From Aliiglaciecola sp. LCG003 (lineage in GTDB: Bacteria; Pseudomonadota; Gammaproteobacteria; Enterobacterales; Alteromonadaceae), in contig NZ_CP128185.1 in the NCBI RefSeq assembly GCF_030316135.1, positions 1,550,001-1,614,000 on the forward strand: a stretch of DNA of 64,000 bases, written 5' to 3'. Below, one piece after another: positions 52,044-61,888 of this stretch (its first letter is position 1; each line of letters starts with the position of its first letter). The translations under genes and the position numbers were made by a program. The notes under the pieces are model-generated. The model made no database searches and had not been told where the DNA came from. It saw only the letters and a program-made list of their open reading frames with translations.

Positions 52044-54680
52044 TTAGAAACGCTTCTTCACTGTTATACCGTATGTCGCAGGCTCTGCTACATAGGCATT
52101 TAACTTACCTGATTGTAAGGGAGTGTTGAAGTTGGTGCGATTTATATATTCTTCGTCCAACACGTTACGGGCCCAAAATACCACATCTGTATCATAGTCA
52201 GAGAAGCTCATGAAGAATCGTAGATTCAAGATTTGATAAGCATCTTGGGTGGTCAAAGGATCATTGCTGCCATCCAATACCATATCTCCAGTGTAGCTAT
52301 ATTCTGCTAACACATAAGAGTAGATATCATCGCTCATTTGGAAGTCTTTTTTGACTTTAACGACCGCGTAATTTTGTGGCTCACCACCTGGTCTGTCTCC
52401 CGAACGGTTACAGTAGGGGTTTGGATTGCCATTAGAATCGAACTCTTGTCCAGGATCCGCTGGCGGAGAACCATCAGGGGTATAGTGAAACTCGTAGGCA
52501 ACCCAGCAATTTCCTCGCTCGAAGCTCTTGTATTCAGCATTGACTAGCGCATAGCCAAAGTTCACTTCAACCGTATCCATGGGATACCAAGTGGCTTCTA
52601 ACTCCAGTCCAGAGATTTCATAATCACCGGCATTTTGTAAGTTAAAGCCATTGCCGGTAAAGGTGTTTGCTTGGAAGTCTTCTACTGTGGTGTAATGAGC
52701 TGCTGCATTAATACGCAGGTTTTGCTCATCAAAATCCTTCTTAATTCCCAATTCATAAGACGTAGAGGTCTCCGCTTCAAACAGCGGATTGAATCCAGCA
52801 CGGATCCTATCAGTGTTGGTGCCACCAGATTTATATCCTGTTCCCACAGATGCATACATCAAAGTGTCATCGTCTGGCTGATAACTTAGTTTCAAAGTAC
52901 CAGTAATGCGGTCATCCTTTAAAGAATCTTCGACATCAGGTCTATCAGATGTCGTTGCAGCCAGTGCTTTGAAGCCCCAGCCTAAAGTTTGGAAGGGGGC
53001 AATAGCCGCCATGTCGGCCGCGCTAGGCGCTTGACCACTCATCAATGCAGCGCCAATATTAGGCAATGCAGCGCCAGCTACCGCAGCACCATAAATCAGT
53101 GAGCCAGGTGCCGGAGCGCTAGGGTTGCCAACTTCACTGAAGAAAGTTGGATATTCTTCCCCCCCAGGCATGTTTTCGCTAAAGACGTTGAGTATGTCTT
53201 TCGTTTCATCGGTGTAGCGCAAACCAGCGGTTAAGGTAAATTGCTCATTCAATTTGTAATCAAACTGACCATATATGGCATAACTTTTATGGTCTTGCTG
53301 GGCAACATGGTCAAAACCTGTACCTGCAGGAGCAGCTTCAGCCACTGGCGCGATTGCTCCGCCACTTAGCGCACTGATTTGGTTAATGCCGGCAAATAGT
53401 GGATCAAAGGCCCCGCCGAACTGTGATAAGAAGAAGGGGTTGAACAAGGTATCCGTATACAGACTGTAATCTAGATCTAATTCTTGTTCGAAGTAGTAAA
53501 CACCCACAATGTAGTTTAAATCTTGGCTGGTATAATCGAGACGGAACTCCTGCGAGAATGAGCTTTGTTGGGCATCGTTTTTGGTACCAAATAAATCGGC
53601 ATCGGTAAAATCAGAATCTATTAAGTCATAGGATTCAAAATCACGGTACGCTGAAATGGCAACAAAGGTATAGTTGTCATCGATGTCGTAATTTATCTCA
53701 GCCGACAAACCTTTGTCGGTCATACTCGATTCTGGTAAAAAGGATACGGCAATTTCACGATTGAAAAATGCATCGCCACCTTCCATGTAGGTGCCACCAA
53801 GTAAAGATATTGCTGCATCAGAGCCAAAACGGCCCTCAACCCCTTCAGAGGTTCGGTTACTGCGTTGAACCGGTGCGCCGCAGCATATTTCATCGATTTC
53901 GGCATAATCTGCAATCAAACGGATAGATAAATCATCAGTAGGCGTATATAAAGCCTGCAAGCGGGCACCCCAACGATCTCGGTCATTAACCTTATCATCA
54001 CCCAAATTTACATCGCTGATAATACCGTCTCTTTTGCTACCAAAACCTGTCGCTCTGAACGCCAGCACGTCTTCGATTGCCGAGAATGACATAGCACCTG
54101 AGTAGTTAATTAGTCCAAAATTACCCACGGTTGCTTCCACAAACCCATCGTCGCCATCATGGCTTGGGGCCACTGTGCGAATTAATATCGCACCTGAGGG
54201 AGTGTTTTTACCAAACAAGGTACCCTGAGGCCCTCTTAATACTTCTACAGCTGCGATGTCGACTAAATTGTTAATCATTGAATTTTGACGAGCACGGTAT
54301 ACACCATCCACATATAAACCGACCGAGGATTCTAAACCAAAGTTTTGTGAAGATGTTCCCACACCGCGAATGGAAAAACTGGAGTTGGTGGCACTTTGGC
54401 TTTGAAAAGCACCAAGGCCTGGAACGTTGGTTTGTAAATCGTATAAATCTTTGATAACCGACTCGCCCATTTCATCGCCGGTGAATGCAGTGACCGCTAC
54501 CGGAACTTCTTGAAGGTTCTGGGCACGCTTTTGTGCGGTGACGGTAATAGTTTCCAAGCCGGACTTTTTAACTTCTGCTTGCTCTTGGGCCAACGCGTGT
54601 GTCCCGCTAAGACCTAGAGATAAAGCAACAAGCAATGGAATGGGTTTTTGCTTGAAAGTGGATGGCAAATACTTACTCAT
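52044..54680 (-). CDS. TonB-dependent receptor (third)
   Basis: An 878-residue outer-membrane receptor. Signal peptide 1-31 (ending ALAQEQ). The TonB box is in GLETITVTAQKRAQNLQEVP, and the plug contains FSIRGVGTSSQNFGLESSVGLYVDGVYRAR and VEVLRGPQGTLFGKNTPSGAILIRT. The barrel ends YGITVKKRF. The plug is typical of the large proteobacterial receptor group whose substrates include sterols, plant compounds and sugars. The neighbouring acyl-CoA genes across the divergent promoter suggest a lipid-like substrate, which is only a context guess. Confidence 0.94.
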   Translation of the reverse strand: MSKYLPSTFKQKPIPLLVALSLGLSGTHALAQEQAEVKKSGLETITVTAQKRAQNLQEVPVAVTAFTGDEMGESVIKDLYDLQTNVPGLGAFQSQSATNSSFSIRGVGTSSQNFGLESSVGLYVDGVYRARQNSMINNLVDIAAVEVLRGPQGTLFGKNTPSGAILIRTVAPSHDGDDGFVEATVGNFGLINYSGAMSFSAIEDVLAFRATGFGSKRDGIISDVNLGDDKVNDRDRWGARLQALYTPTDDLSIRLIADYAEIDEICCGAPVQRSNRTSEGVEGRFGSDAAISLLGGTYMEGGDAFFNREIAVSFLPESSMTDKGLSAEINYDIDDNYTFVAISAYRDFESYDLIDSDFTDADLFGTKNDAQQSSFSQEFRLDYTSQDLNYIVGVYYFEQELDLDYSLYTDTLFNPFFLSQFGGAFDPLFAGINQISALSGGAIAPVAEAAPAGTGFDHVAQQDHKSYAIYGQFDYKLNEQFTLTAGLRYTDETKDILNVFSENMPGGEEYPTFFSEVGNPSAPAPGSLIYGAAVAGAALPNIGAALMSGQAPSAADMAAIAPFQTLGWGFKALAATTSDRPDVEDSLKDDRITGTLKLSYQPDDDTLMYASVGTGYKSGGTNTDRIRAGFNPLFEAETSTSYELGIKKDFDEQNLRINAAAHYTTVEDFQANTFTGNGFNLQNAGDYEISGLELEATWYPMDTVEVNFGYALVNAEYKSFERGNCWVAYEFHYTPDGSPPADPGQEFDSNGNPNPYCNRSGDRPGGEPQNYAVVKVKKDFQMSDDIYSYVLAEYSYTGDMVLDGSNDPLTTQDAYQILNLRFFMSFSDYDTDVVFWARNVLDEEYINRTNFNTPLQSGKLNAYVAEPATYGITVKKRF

Positions 54681-55037
54681 AATGTGTTCTCTAATGGTGT
54701 GTTAAGGATTATTGTAATTATAATGAGTACGGTAAGTTTATTGGTCAAAATTACCCAGTTATGAATTGAATACCCTTTCAACTCATCGTACCAATCCCTA
54801 ACTTACCAAGTTTTCGCATAAAAAGTAAAAAAAATGTTGTGAATATGTAAAGTGTTATTCGAAGAATAAACCGCTGGAGTCAAGCGGAATGATTTTAAAT
54901 TGGCTCAGGCTAGTAGCCTGTATTGAATTGATTTTGCACGAGTATTTATAATGCTAATAGAAAGGTATCAAGATAATCAATTAAACTTATAGTGCTATTG
55001 ACTCTACTATTTTTGTAAATCAGATAGAGGATATATT
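54681..55037. other. Divergent promoter region of the third TonB receptor and acyl-CoA dehydrogenase
   Basis: About 357 bases. GGTAAGTTTATTGGT (54731-54745) recurs inverted as ACCAATCCCTAACTTACC (54790-54807) with a 3-base insertion, 45 bases apart, in front of the receptor gene. It could be a long-distance operator pair. AT-rich elsewhere with no coding frame. Confidence 0.4.
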
Positions 55038-56267
55038 ATGCATTTCGATTATTCATCCAAAACCCAAGGGTTGCTCGACAAATTAAATGATTTCATGGAT
55101 CAACATATTTATCCTGTTGAGCAAGAATATATTAACGCTGTGGAAAACAATCAGCAGCGTTGGACTACCCCTGCACTGATGCAGGATCTTAAAGCAAAAG
55201 CTAAAGCTGCAGGATTGTGGAATTTATTTCTACCAGAAGAGTATCTGCCTTACGGTGCAGGACTGACCAATCTTGAATATGCTCCTTTGTGCGAAGCTAT
55301 GGGGCGTGTAATGTGGAGCTCTGAAGTCTTTAACTGTTCGGCACCTGATACCGGCAATATGGAAGTGTTGTCTCGATATGGTAGCGAAGAACATAAAAAG
55401 CAGTGGCTAGAGCCCTTACTCAACGGTGAAATACGCTCTGCTTTTGCTATGACTGAACCTGATGTGGCTTCTAGTGATGCGACCAACATTGAGACGGCCA
55501 TTGTCAGAGATGGGGATGAGTACGTTATTAATGGCCTAAAATGGTATACCAGTGGCGCAATGAACAGCAATTGTAAAATCATGGTGGTGATGGGTAAAAC
55601 CGATACCAGCGCTGACCGCCATCGTCAACAATCGCAAATATTAGTGCCAATGAACACCCCAGGGGTCACCATTATCAGACCTATGCAGGCGATGGGTTAC
55701 TACGATGAACCTGTTGGTCATGCTGAGATAGAATTCAAAAATGTCCGAGTACCTGCTAGCAACCTATTGGTTGGAGAAGGGGAAGGCTTTGCTATTGCTC
55801 AAGGCCGCCTTGGCCCAGGCCGCATTCATCATTGCATGCGTTTAATCGGCTGCGCTCAACGTGCATTAGATTTAGCCTGTGAGCGGGTTGATTCTAGAGT
55901 TGCATTTGGACAGTCCTTGAGTAAACAACAGTCGGTACGTGAATCAATTGCACAGATGCATTGTGATATCGAGCAAGCTCGTCTGTTGACGCTAAAAGCG
56001 GCGGACAAAATGGACCGCTACGGCAACAAAGTGGCCAGAGATATTATTGCAGCCATTAAGATTGTGGCTCCAAGCATGGCATGTAGAGTGATCGACCAAG
56101 CAATTCAAATGCACGGAGCGGCTGGAACCAGTCAAGACTTTGTGCTGTCAGCCATTTATGCCTACGCTCGTACAATCAGGTTGGCTGATGGCCCAGATCA
56201 AGTGCACATGATGCAATTGGGTCGTAATTTAATTAAAGATCATGTTGGTCGAAAAGCACTAGGTTAA
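55038..56267 (+). CDS. Acyl-CoA dehydrogenase (ACAD10/11-like)
   Basis: A 409-residue FAD enzyme. Conserved segments include [64 protein letters not shown] and [12 protein letters not shown]. In the C-terminal active-site region the usual catalytic Glu motif is replaced by ADGPDQVH with Asp, as in ACAD10/11 and LvaC-type enzymes. Those act on 4-phosphoacyl-CoA or related intermediates rather than as plain beta-oxidation dehydrogenases. An APH-type kinase gene follows directly, which supports that idea. First gene of a three-gene unit. Confidence 0.92.
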   Translation: MHFDYSSKTQGLLDKLNDFMDQHIYPVEQEYINAVENNQQRWTTPALMQDLKAKAKAAGLWNLFLPEEYLPYGAGLTNLEYAPLCEAMGRVMWSSEVFNCSAPDTGNMEVLSRYGSEEHKKQWLEPLLNGEIRSAFAMTEPDVASSDATNIETAIVRDGDEYVINGLKWYTSGAMNSNCKIMVVMGKTDTSADRHRQQSQILVPMNTPGVTIIRPMQAMGYYDEPVGHAEIEFKNVRVPASNLLVGEGEGFAIAQGRLGPGRIHHCMRLIGCAQRALDLACERVDSRVAFGQSLSKQQSVRESIAQMHCDIEQARLLTLKAADKMDRYGNKVARDIIAAIKIVAPSMACRVIDQAIQMHGAAGTSQDFVLSAIYAYARTIRLADGPDQVHMMQLGRNLIKDHVGRKALG

Positions 56268-56289
56268 CTGAATTGAAAACGAGGTGAAT

Positions 56290-57330
56290 GTGTCTCAACA
56301 AGACTCTGTCAATTTACTTGACGAAAACGTTCTAAACGATTATTTGCGCGATAAGCTGCCTAACTTAACGGGCAAGCTTAGCGCAACAAAATTTAGTGGG
56401 GGGCAATCTAATCCAACCTTTAAACTAACTAACGGTGAGCAAAATTTCGTGCTGCGACGCCAGCCGCCGGGGAAGTTACTCAAGTCAGCCCATGCCGTCG
56501 ATCGTGAATATCGTGTCTTAAAGGCATTGGCGGGTAGTAAGGTGCCGGTCGCTAAAGTCTACCATTTATGCGAAGACAGCTCGGTTTTAGGCAGCATGTT
56601 TTATGTGATGGAGTACGTCGATGGCATGGTTTACTGGGATAGCAGTTTACCCGAGGTAGCCGATAACCATACACGCAGCCAGATGTATGCCCAGATGTCC
56701 CAGGTGTTGGCCAATCTGCACTGTGTGGATATTAATCAGGCCGGCTTGGCGACCTATGGCAAAGCGGGAAATTATTTTGAGAGGCAACTGAGTCGTTGGT
56801 CACAACAGTATAAACTGTCCGAGATCCAACCCATCCCTGAAATGCACGAGTTGATCCGCTGGTTGGATAACCATATGCCTGCAGATGATGGACGGGTGGC
56901 GTTGGTGCATGGTGATTATCGTTTAGATAATTTAATGTTTGCTAAAAACAGCCCGCAAATATTAGCTGTGCTGGATTGGGAATTATCCACCTTAGGACAT
57001 CCATTAGCGGATTTAGCCTATCAATGCATGCAACTTCGTTTGCCAGCTCACATTGGTCATTCGAGTGGTTTGGGGGGCGTTGATAGAGCCGCACTGGGGA
57101 TCCCTAGTGAAAACGAATTTGTTGAGCAATATTGTCAACATGCTGGTATCAGCAAAATTGAAAACTGGCATGTGTATCTAGCCTTTAGCTTTTTCCGTTT
57201 AGGCGCCATCGCACAAGGGGTCGCTAAACGGGCTCAAGAAGGCAATGCTTCTAGTGCGCAGGCCAGTAAAGTAGGAGCCATGGTACAGCCACTCGCGCAA
57301 ATGGCAATTGAATTAATTAAGGAGTATTAG
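56290..57330 (+). CDS. APH-family phosphotransferase (ACAD10/11 kinase-like)
   Basis: About 346 residues. It has FSGGQSNPTFKLTNGEQNFVLRRQP (the ATP lysine region), LVHGDYRLDNLMF (the catalytic Asp and Asn) and AVLDWELSTLGHPLADLAY (the metal-binding Asp). These are the motifs of the aminoglycoside-phosphotransferase-like domain of ACAD10/11 and of LvaA, which phosphorylates 4-hydroxyacyl-CoA. I start at GTG 56290, with GAGG five bases upstream; GTG 56284 is also possible. It lies 22 bases after the dehydrogenase gene and its stop abuts the next start. Confidence 0.9.
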   Translation: MSQQDSVNLLDENVLNDYLRDKLPNLTGKLSATKFSGGQSNPTFKLTNGEQNFVLRRQPPGKLLKSAHAVDREYRVLKALAGSKVPVAKVYHLCEDSSVLGSMFYVMEYVDGMVYWDSSLPEVADNHTRSQMYAQMSQVLANLHCVDINQAGLATYGKAGNYFERQLSRWSQQYKLSEIQPIPEMHELIRWLDNHMPADDGRVALVHGDYRLDNLMFAKNSPQILAVLDWELSTLGHPLADLAYQCMQLRLPAHIGHSSGLGGVDRAALGIPSENEFVEQYCQHAGISKIENWHVYLAFSFFRLGAIAQGVAKRAQEGNASSAQASKVGAMVQPLAQMAIELIKEY

Positions 57331-58305
57331 ATGAAAGCGATTGTATGCAATGAATTCGCACCGGTAGAACAGCTAGTCTATCAAGAGGTGCCAGATCCAA
57401 GCGCCGGCAAGGGACAAGTCGTGGTTGACATCAAGGCTTGTGGAGTAAATTTTCCTGATGGTTTGTTAGTTCAAGGGTTATACCAGATGAAACCGGAGCG
57501 ACCATTTATACCTGGAAGCGAAGTAGCAGGTGTCATCTGTGAAGTAGGGGAAGGGGTCAAACATCTCAAAGTTGGACGCAGGGTAATTGCGCTGTGTATG
57601 TTAGGCGGCTATGCCGAAAAAGTAGCCCTGCCAGCCAGCCATGTTATTCCTATTCCTGACGCGATCCCTGACGATGAAGCCGCGGCGCTGGTCACCGCTC
57701 ACGCTACAGCCCATCATGCATTAAAGCAGCGAGCTAACATTCAACCAGGTGAAACCTTAGTTGTAACTGGAGCTGCGGGCGGGACAGGATTGGCAGCGGT
57801 ACAAATTGGTAAAGCCTTAGGCGCTAAGGTTATCGCGGTATGCTCTACTCAGGAAAAGTTAGATATGGCCAAGCAAAATGGGGCTGACATTCTAATTAAT
57901 TACACCGAGCGAGATCTCAAAACGGCGCTGAAAGAAGTGACCGATGGAAAAGGTGTGGATGTGGTTTACGAGTGTGTAGGCGGAGATACTTTTCATGCCT
58001 GTTCTCGCAGTATGGGCTGGAATGGCCGTTTATTGGTGGTGGGTTTTGCGGGGGGCACCATCCCTGAGTTTCCTGTCAACCTAGCCTTAGTAAAAGGTTA
58101 TTCCGTGATGGGCGTGTTCTGGGGCTCATTTACTCAACATCAGCCACAAGACTTTGCTGATAACATGCAGGAGCTAATCGGCTGGTATTTGGCCGGAAAA
58201 GTCAAAGTCATCGTAGATGAAACCCTCCCCCTTAAAGATGCTAAATTGGCGTTAAATAAAGTGATGGGGCGCCAAGTAAAAGGCAAGATGGCGCTGCGCC
58301 CATAG
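57331..58305 (+). CDS. NADPH:quinone oxidoreductase-type MDR enzyme
   Basis: A 324-residue zinc-free medium-chain reductase. It has DIKACGVNFPDGLLVQGLYQ, PGSEVAGVICEVGEGV, and the nucleotide motif VTGAAGGTGLAAVQIGKALGAKVIAV. It starts immediately after the kinase stop, with GGAG in the kinase coding end as ribosome binding site, so the three genes form one operon. It may reduce an enoyl-CoA or quinone in the same pathway; the exact reaction cannot be told. Confidence 0.9.
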   Translation: MKAIVCNEFAPVEQLVYQEVPDPSAGKGQVVVDIKACGVNFPDGLLVQGLYQMKPERPFIPGSEVAGVICEVGEGVKHLKVGRRVIALCMLGGYAEKVALPASHVIPIPDAIPDDEAAALVTAHATAHHALKQRANIQPGETLVVTGAAGGTGLAAVQIGKALGAKVIAVCSTQEKLDMAKQNGADILINYTERDLKTALKEVTDGKGVDVVYECVGGDTFHACSRSMGWNGRLLVVGFAGGTIPEFPVNLALVKGYSVMGVFWGSFTQHQPQDFADNMQELIGWYLAGKVKVIVDETLPLKDAKLALNKVMGRQVKGKMALRP

Positions 58306-58403
58306 TCTACTGTTCGGTTAAAGGCGGCAATAGCAAAATGCTACTTGAACAGTGCTTCACTAGAGCATAAACTGCTGCCACTTATTATTGTGGCGCAGTT
58401 TCT

Positions 58404-59369
58404 ATGTCCTCTTGGTTTTCACCGCTGTATTATGTTCTGGTTTTTACGCTTTCCTGCGCGTTAAGCGGTTGTGTAAACAGTCCCACCCATACCTTGGAAC
58501 AAAAGGCGCAAATACAAGCCCATGACGAAATAATTGAACAAGCTGAACAATTCGTACACAGTAATCTTTACACTGGGATGATCCACGTGTGGTCGGTAGA
58601 TCGTAGAGCGTGGAATCTGTTGTTAAGCGCTTATTCTTGTGGGGTGGACAACAACCTAGAGCAATTAACTCAGTCCTACCAAACTAATCAACCTGTGTTT
58701 GCCGACGCGATGGCTATACTAGCCAGCCATCAAGCTACCTTTTCATCCGATGCCGAAAAAGCGGCTCTGTATGATGTGTCCCAGTTGGCCTACCGATTAT
58801 TTAGTGCCAGCTATGCAAAAGGCTATGCACGACAAGTCAAATTAGCTGATGAATTATCCCCAGGCTTGCGTGAGGAGTTATGTGGTGGTCAGTTATATCA
58901 AGATTCCTCTGAATTTTTGGATTACCCTCAAGATCTCGCTTGGCGTTCATTTCAAGAAGATTTTCTGGCAACCAATAATCAGTTGGCACTGCACGCGCAA
59001 AATGGCTACAAGGCATTCAATATATTATTGCAAAAACAATATGAACAATTTGATGCTTTAGTCTACAGTCACGCGTATCAACAAACTGATGACTATGAAA
59101 CCTTATTTTTTGAAGTTAACAAGTATGAAAATGTACAATCCTACGGTCAGCAGGTTACAAAGTTGTCTTCTATGCGCAATCATGTCATCGCTGAAGCTCA
59201 GCAAAATGACTTTGCTTACTTAGTGCTTTCATCAGGTTACCATTGGGGCATGATGTCGGTGTTAGCCATGATTGAGGAAGAATACCCGCTACTGCACGAT
59301 GAAAAGAAACGACAAGGCCGAGCAGAGATTGGTAATGTCAGGTCAAAAATATCAATCAATAGCAAGTAA
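58404..59369 (+). CDS. Hypothetical lipoprotein
   Basis: A 321-residue protein with a signal sequence ending in lipobox ALSGC, so Cys23 is probably lipidated. The rest is helical and soluble with many Gln, Tyr and acidic residues. A notable segment is AYLVLSSGYHWGMMSVLAMIEEEYP near the C-terminus. No domain recognised. It lies about 100 bases after the oxidoreductase gene and before the interrupted binding-protein gene on the same strand; the link between them is unclear. Confidence 0.75.
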   Translation: MSSWFSPLYYVLVFTLSCALSGCVNSPTHTLEQKAQIQAHDEIIEQAEQFVHSNLYTGMIHVWSVDRRAWNLLLSAYSCGVDNNLEQLTQSYQTNQPVFADAMAILASHQATFSSDAEKAALYDVSQLAYRLFSASYAKGYARQVKLADELSPGLREELCGGQLYQDSSEFLDYPQDLAWRSFQEDFLATNNQLALHAQNGYKAFNILLQKQYEQFDALVYSHAYQQTDDYETLFFEVNKYENVQSYGQQVTKLSSMRNHVIAEAQQNDFAYLVLSSGYHWGMMSVLAMIEEEYPLLHDEKKRQGRAEIGNVRSKISINSK

Positions 59370-59507
59370 TTGCCCGTTATTAATAAAAAATCAGCTTGAG
59401 AGAGTTTTAACCGCCGCCCTTGGTTGGAGTAATTAATTGGGCTATAGTGTGGTTATCTAGATCACCATTTGGCCGTTTATTGACTTTGTCTACTGACGCA
59501 TTCCGTA

Positions 59508-61217
59508 ATGTATAAAAGCACGTCACTTGCGCTGCTGGGATTCATCCTTCTTATGCAGTTTTACTTGGCTTCCATTGCGGTTGCCCAGCAGACTCCCTAT
59601 GTAGTATCAGCCCCATTAAACTTGCAAGCGCCGTTCAAGCACAGCCAAATGATTAAACCCTCTCTTTCCATCGCATATCTCCCCCCTGCGACTGAATACA
59701 ACTTTTATTTGAAATTAGGTAATGCCCTCGAGTCAGAAGCGCTAAAGCAAAATTTCAGCTTTGAGTTAAAAGCCCCGCAAAGTGGGCAAGATTGGCAGCA
59801 ACATGTGGCTATGATCGACGAGGCGGTGAAAAAGGGCGTGGATGTCATCGTCTTTTCGTCATTTTTACCTCAGACTGAAGAAGCTATAGCACCAATTATA
59901 AAAAGAGCTGTGCAGCAAGGAATCATCGTCATAAATGTCAATAGTGACAATATCGATTTGGCGTATCCGGTGCATGCTGTGGTGGGGGTCAAGCAGCGAA
60001 GAAGCACCCGGGAATTAGTTGATTAGGCATTGACTCGGATTCAAACACGTCCGGCTAAAGTTGCTATTATTACAGGTGAAGAAGGGCAGTTTTCTACAGA
60101 GCGAGTGGGCGGTTTGCTGGATGGTATTGAAGGCAGTGGTTTAGAGGTGGTCCACAGGATTAATGGCCATTGGAATTCTGTTGGCGGTTATGCCGCGACT
60201 ATGCATATTATTCAACAAGATCCTGCCGTCTCAGCGATTTTCGCAGCGAATGACTTCGAGATCATTGGTGCCTCAGCTGCATTAGATATTCTCGCTCGGG
60301 AAGATATACTGCTGTTTGGCTATGATGGCGTGGAAGATGCGCTTGAGTTGATAGCCAGCAATGATATTACTGCGACCAGTATGGTCAATGCACAACTTCA
60401 AGGTATCACTGTGCACAACGTGCTGTTGGATGTGTTAAAGGGGCGATTTACCGGGGTCTTCGTTGAAGTTCCTACCGAGGTTGTGAGTAAAGACAACGTC
60501 AGGACGTTTTTGACTGAAACTCAAAAACTTTCCCTTGACATAAAAGTTGAAGATTTCTTGCTAACCACAGAGATACCTCAAAATCTAGTCTCCAAGCACA
60601 GTAGTAGTTTAGCTTATGAGATCCTTAAACAAGTTTATGAGCCTATTGGAATTGAAGTTAAGCTAGAATTTGTGCCATATAAGCGTGCAGTGCATATGGT
60701 TATGAATAATAGGGCTGATGGCATGTTAGACAATTATAGAGGGGTTGCCTCTAATATGCTCATTCCGCAGTGGCATTATGCTGTTCAACAAGTCAATGCG
60801 GTGTTCAAGAAAAACAGTTTAGATTGGCAAGATAGCAAGGCTTTAATTGGCAAAAAAGTCGCGTGGGTCAGGGGCTTTGGTTTTGAGCGATATATCCCAG
60901 TTGATACTTTGAGCATTGAGAATACCTATCGTAGCAGTGCTTTGAAGATGCTCGCCAAAGATAGAATTGATGTGTATATCGACGATAAGGTAGAAATACT
61001 CAAAACTAGCGAAAGTTTGCAGGGCGAGTTTGATTTAAGCCAATATCAATTTGAATATCTTGCTACGTTAAAACTCTATCCAGCCTTCTCGACAAGCGCC
61101 AAAGGGCGCAAATTGGCTAGAATTTATGACCAAAGAATGCCGGTTCTGTTGCACTCTGGAAAACTGAAACAATTGTATCTCAAATGGGGTTATCCCGTTT
61201 TCCCATTTGACAATTAA
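59508..61217 (+). pseudogene. Fused periplasmic binding protein interrupted by an in-frame UAG
   Basis: Two frames in the same register are separated only by TAG at 60024-60026. Read through, they give one 569-residue protein. It has a signal peptide (ending SIAVAQQ) and a sugar-type periplasmic binding domain, with SIAYLPPATEYNFYLKLGNAL and GVDVIVFSS before the stop and KVAIITGEEGQFS, AIFAANDFEIIGA and LLFGYDGVEDAL after it. A second, SBP_bac_3-like domain follows from about residue 365 (LVSKHSSSLAYEILKQVYEP, RADGMLDNYRG). Neither half alone contains a full first domain. The downstream frame could begin at TTG 60030 but would lack a signal peptide. No transporter partner is adjacent. Confidence 0.75.
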
Positions 61218-61251
61218 CTTAGAGTTAACTCCCTTAGCAGTTTGAAGATAC

Positions 61252-61275
61252 AAAAAAGCCTCTTTACGAGGCTTT
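61252..61275 (-). terminator. Terminator of the DUF3718-like gene
   Basis: AAAGCCTC and GAGGCTTT around a 5-base loop; on the minus strand six T end the element. It lies 33 bases after the minus-strand stop and also follows the plus-strand gene. Confidence 0.85.
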
Positions 61276-61307
61276 GATACAACAGCTTATCACTAGATTT
61301 ACGCAGT

Positions 61308-61703
61308 TTAAATGCGCTCGTTAAGCACTGCGGTGATAGGCGAGTCGGCAAGACCGTTTTCAGTTGCCCACTGTTGTAACGTTTTTCCATCTTGCTCGGG
61401 AGTGGTTAGATCACCCTTAGGCATCTTTTTAACTAGTAATTCACCGGTTTCAACTGCGTTACTTAGCATCGCCGTGCGGATTAAGCTATTGCCGCCACAG
61501 GTAATACCTGAGTAGTAATCTTTCAATTTCAATCTAAAGTCAGACTGCACTTTTTTCATTTTCTTGCGCAGCTCTCCCTTGTCATCGGTTTTCACGATGG
61601 TACAAATATTTTGCAGGGCGTCATTAATATCAGCATTCGCTGCGCCTGAAAAAGTCAAAGATACAGCAGCAATGGCGATAGAAGTTTTAACGATTTTCAA
61701 CAT
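61308..61703 (-). CDS. DUF3718-like exported protein
   Basis: A 131-residue protein with a signal peptide of about 24 residues (ending GAANA). Two cysteines in the mature part (NICTIVKTDDKGELRKKMKK and SGITCGGNSLIRTAM) probably form a disulfide. The pattern IC-x(2)-VK-x-DD...LRKK...Y-x-GI-x-C-x-G-x-SL matches, to my recollection, DUF3718, a small family of marine gammaproteobacteria without known function. It is probably periplasmic. AGGAATTAACC precedes the ATG. Monocistronic. Confidence 0.82.
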   Translation of the reverse strand: MLKIVKTSIAIAAVSLTFSGAANADINDALQNICTIVKTDDKGELRKKMKKVQSDFRLKLKDYYSGITCGGNSLIRTAMLSNAVETGELLVKKMPKGDLTTPEQDGKTLQQWATENGLADSPITAVLNERI

Positions 61704-61835
61704 GGTTAATTCCTCCGAAAGAAATTTAAATTGATTAAAAGATGTGTTGCATGACCTTATTAAAGTCCAACTTGGGTCAAAAAAAAATCTATCAAGTGAT
61801 ACATAAGTATGCTTTTTAATACTATTTTAGAGATC

Positions 61836-61862
61836 AAAAAAAGAGGCATATTGCCTCTTTTT
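61836..61862 (-). terminator. Terminator of the acyl-CoA ligase gene
   Basis: AAAAAGAGGCA and TGCCTCTTTTT (11-base perfect arms) around TAT, with T7 on the minus strand, 27 bases after the ligase stop. Confidence 0.92.
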
Positions 61863-61888
61863 AAGTCGATTCAGCAGAATATATCATT

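Noticed and set aside
59508-61217. Selenocysteine or pyrrolysine decoding of the interrupting codon
   Set aside because: The codon is UAG, not UGA, and pyrrolysine systems are not expected in this group of bacteria; simple nonsense mutation is more likely.
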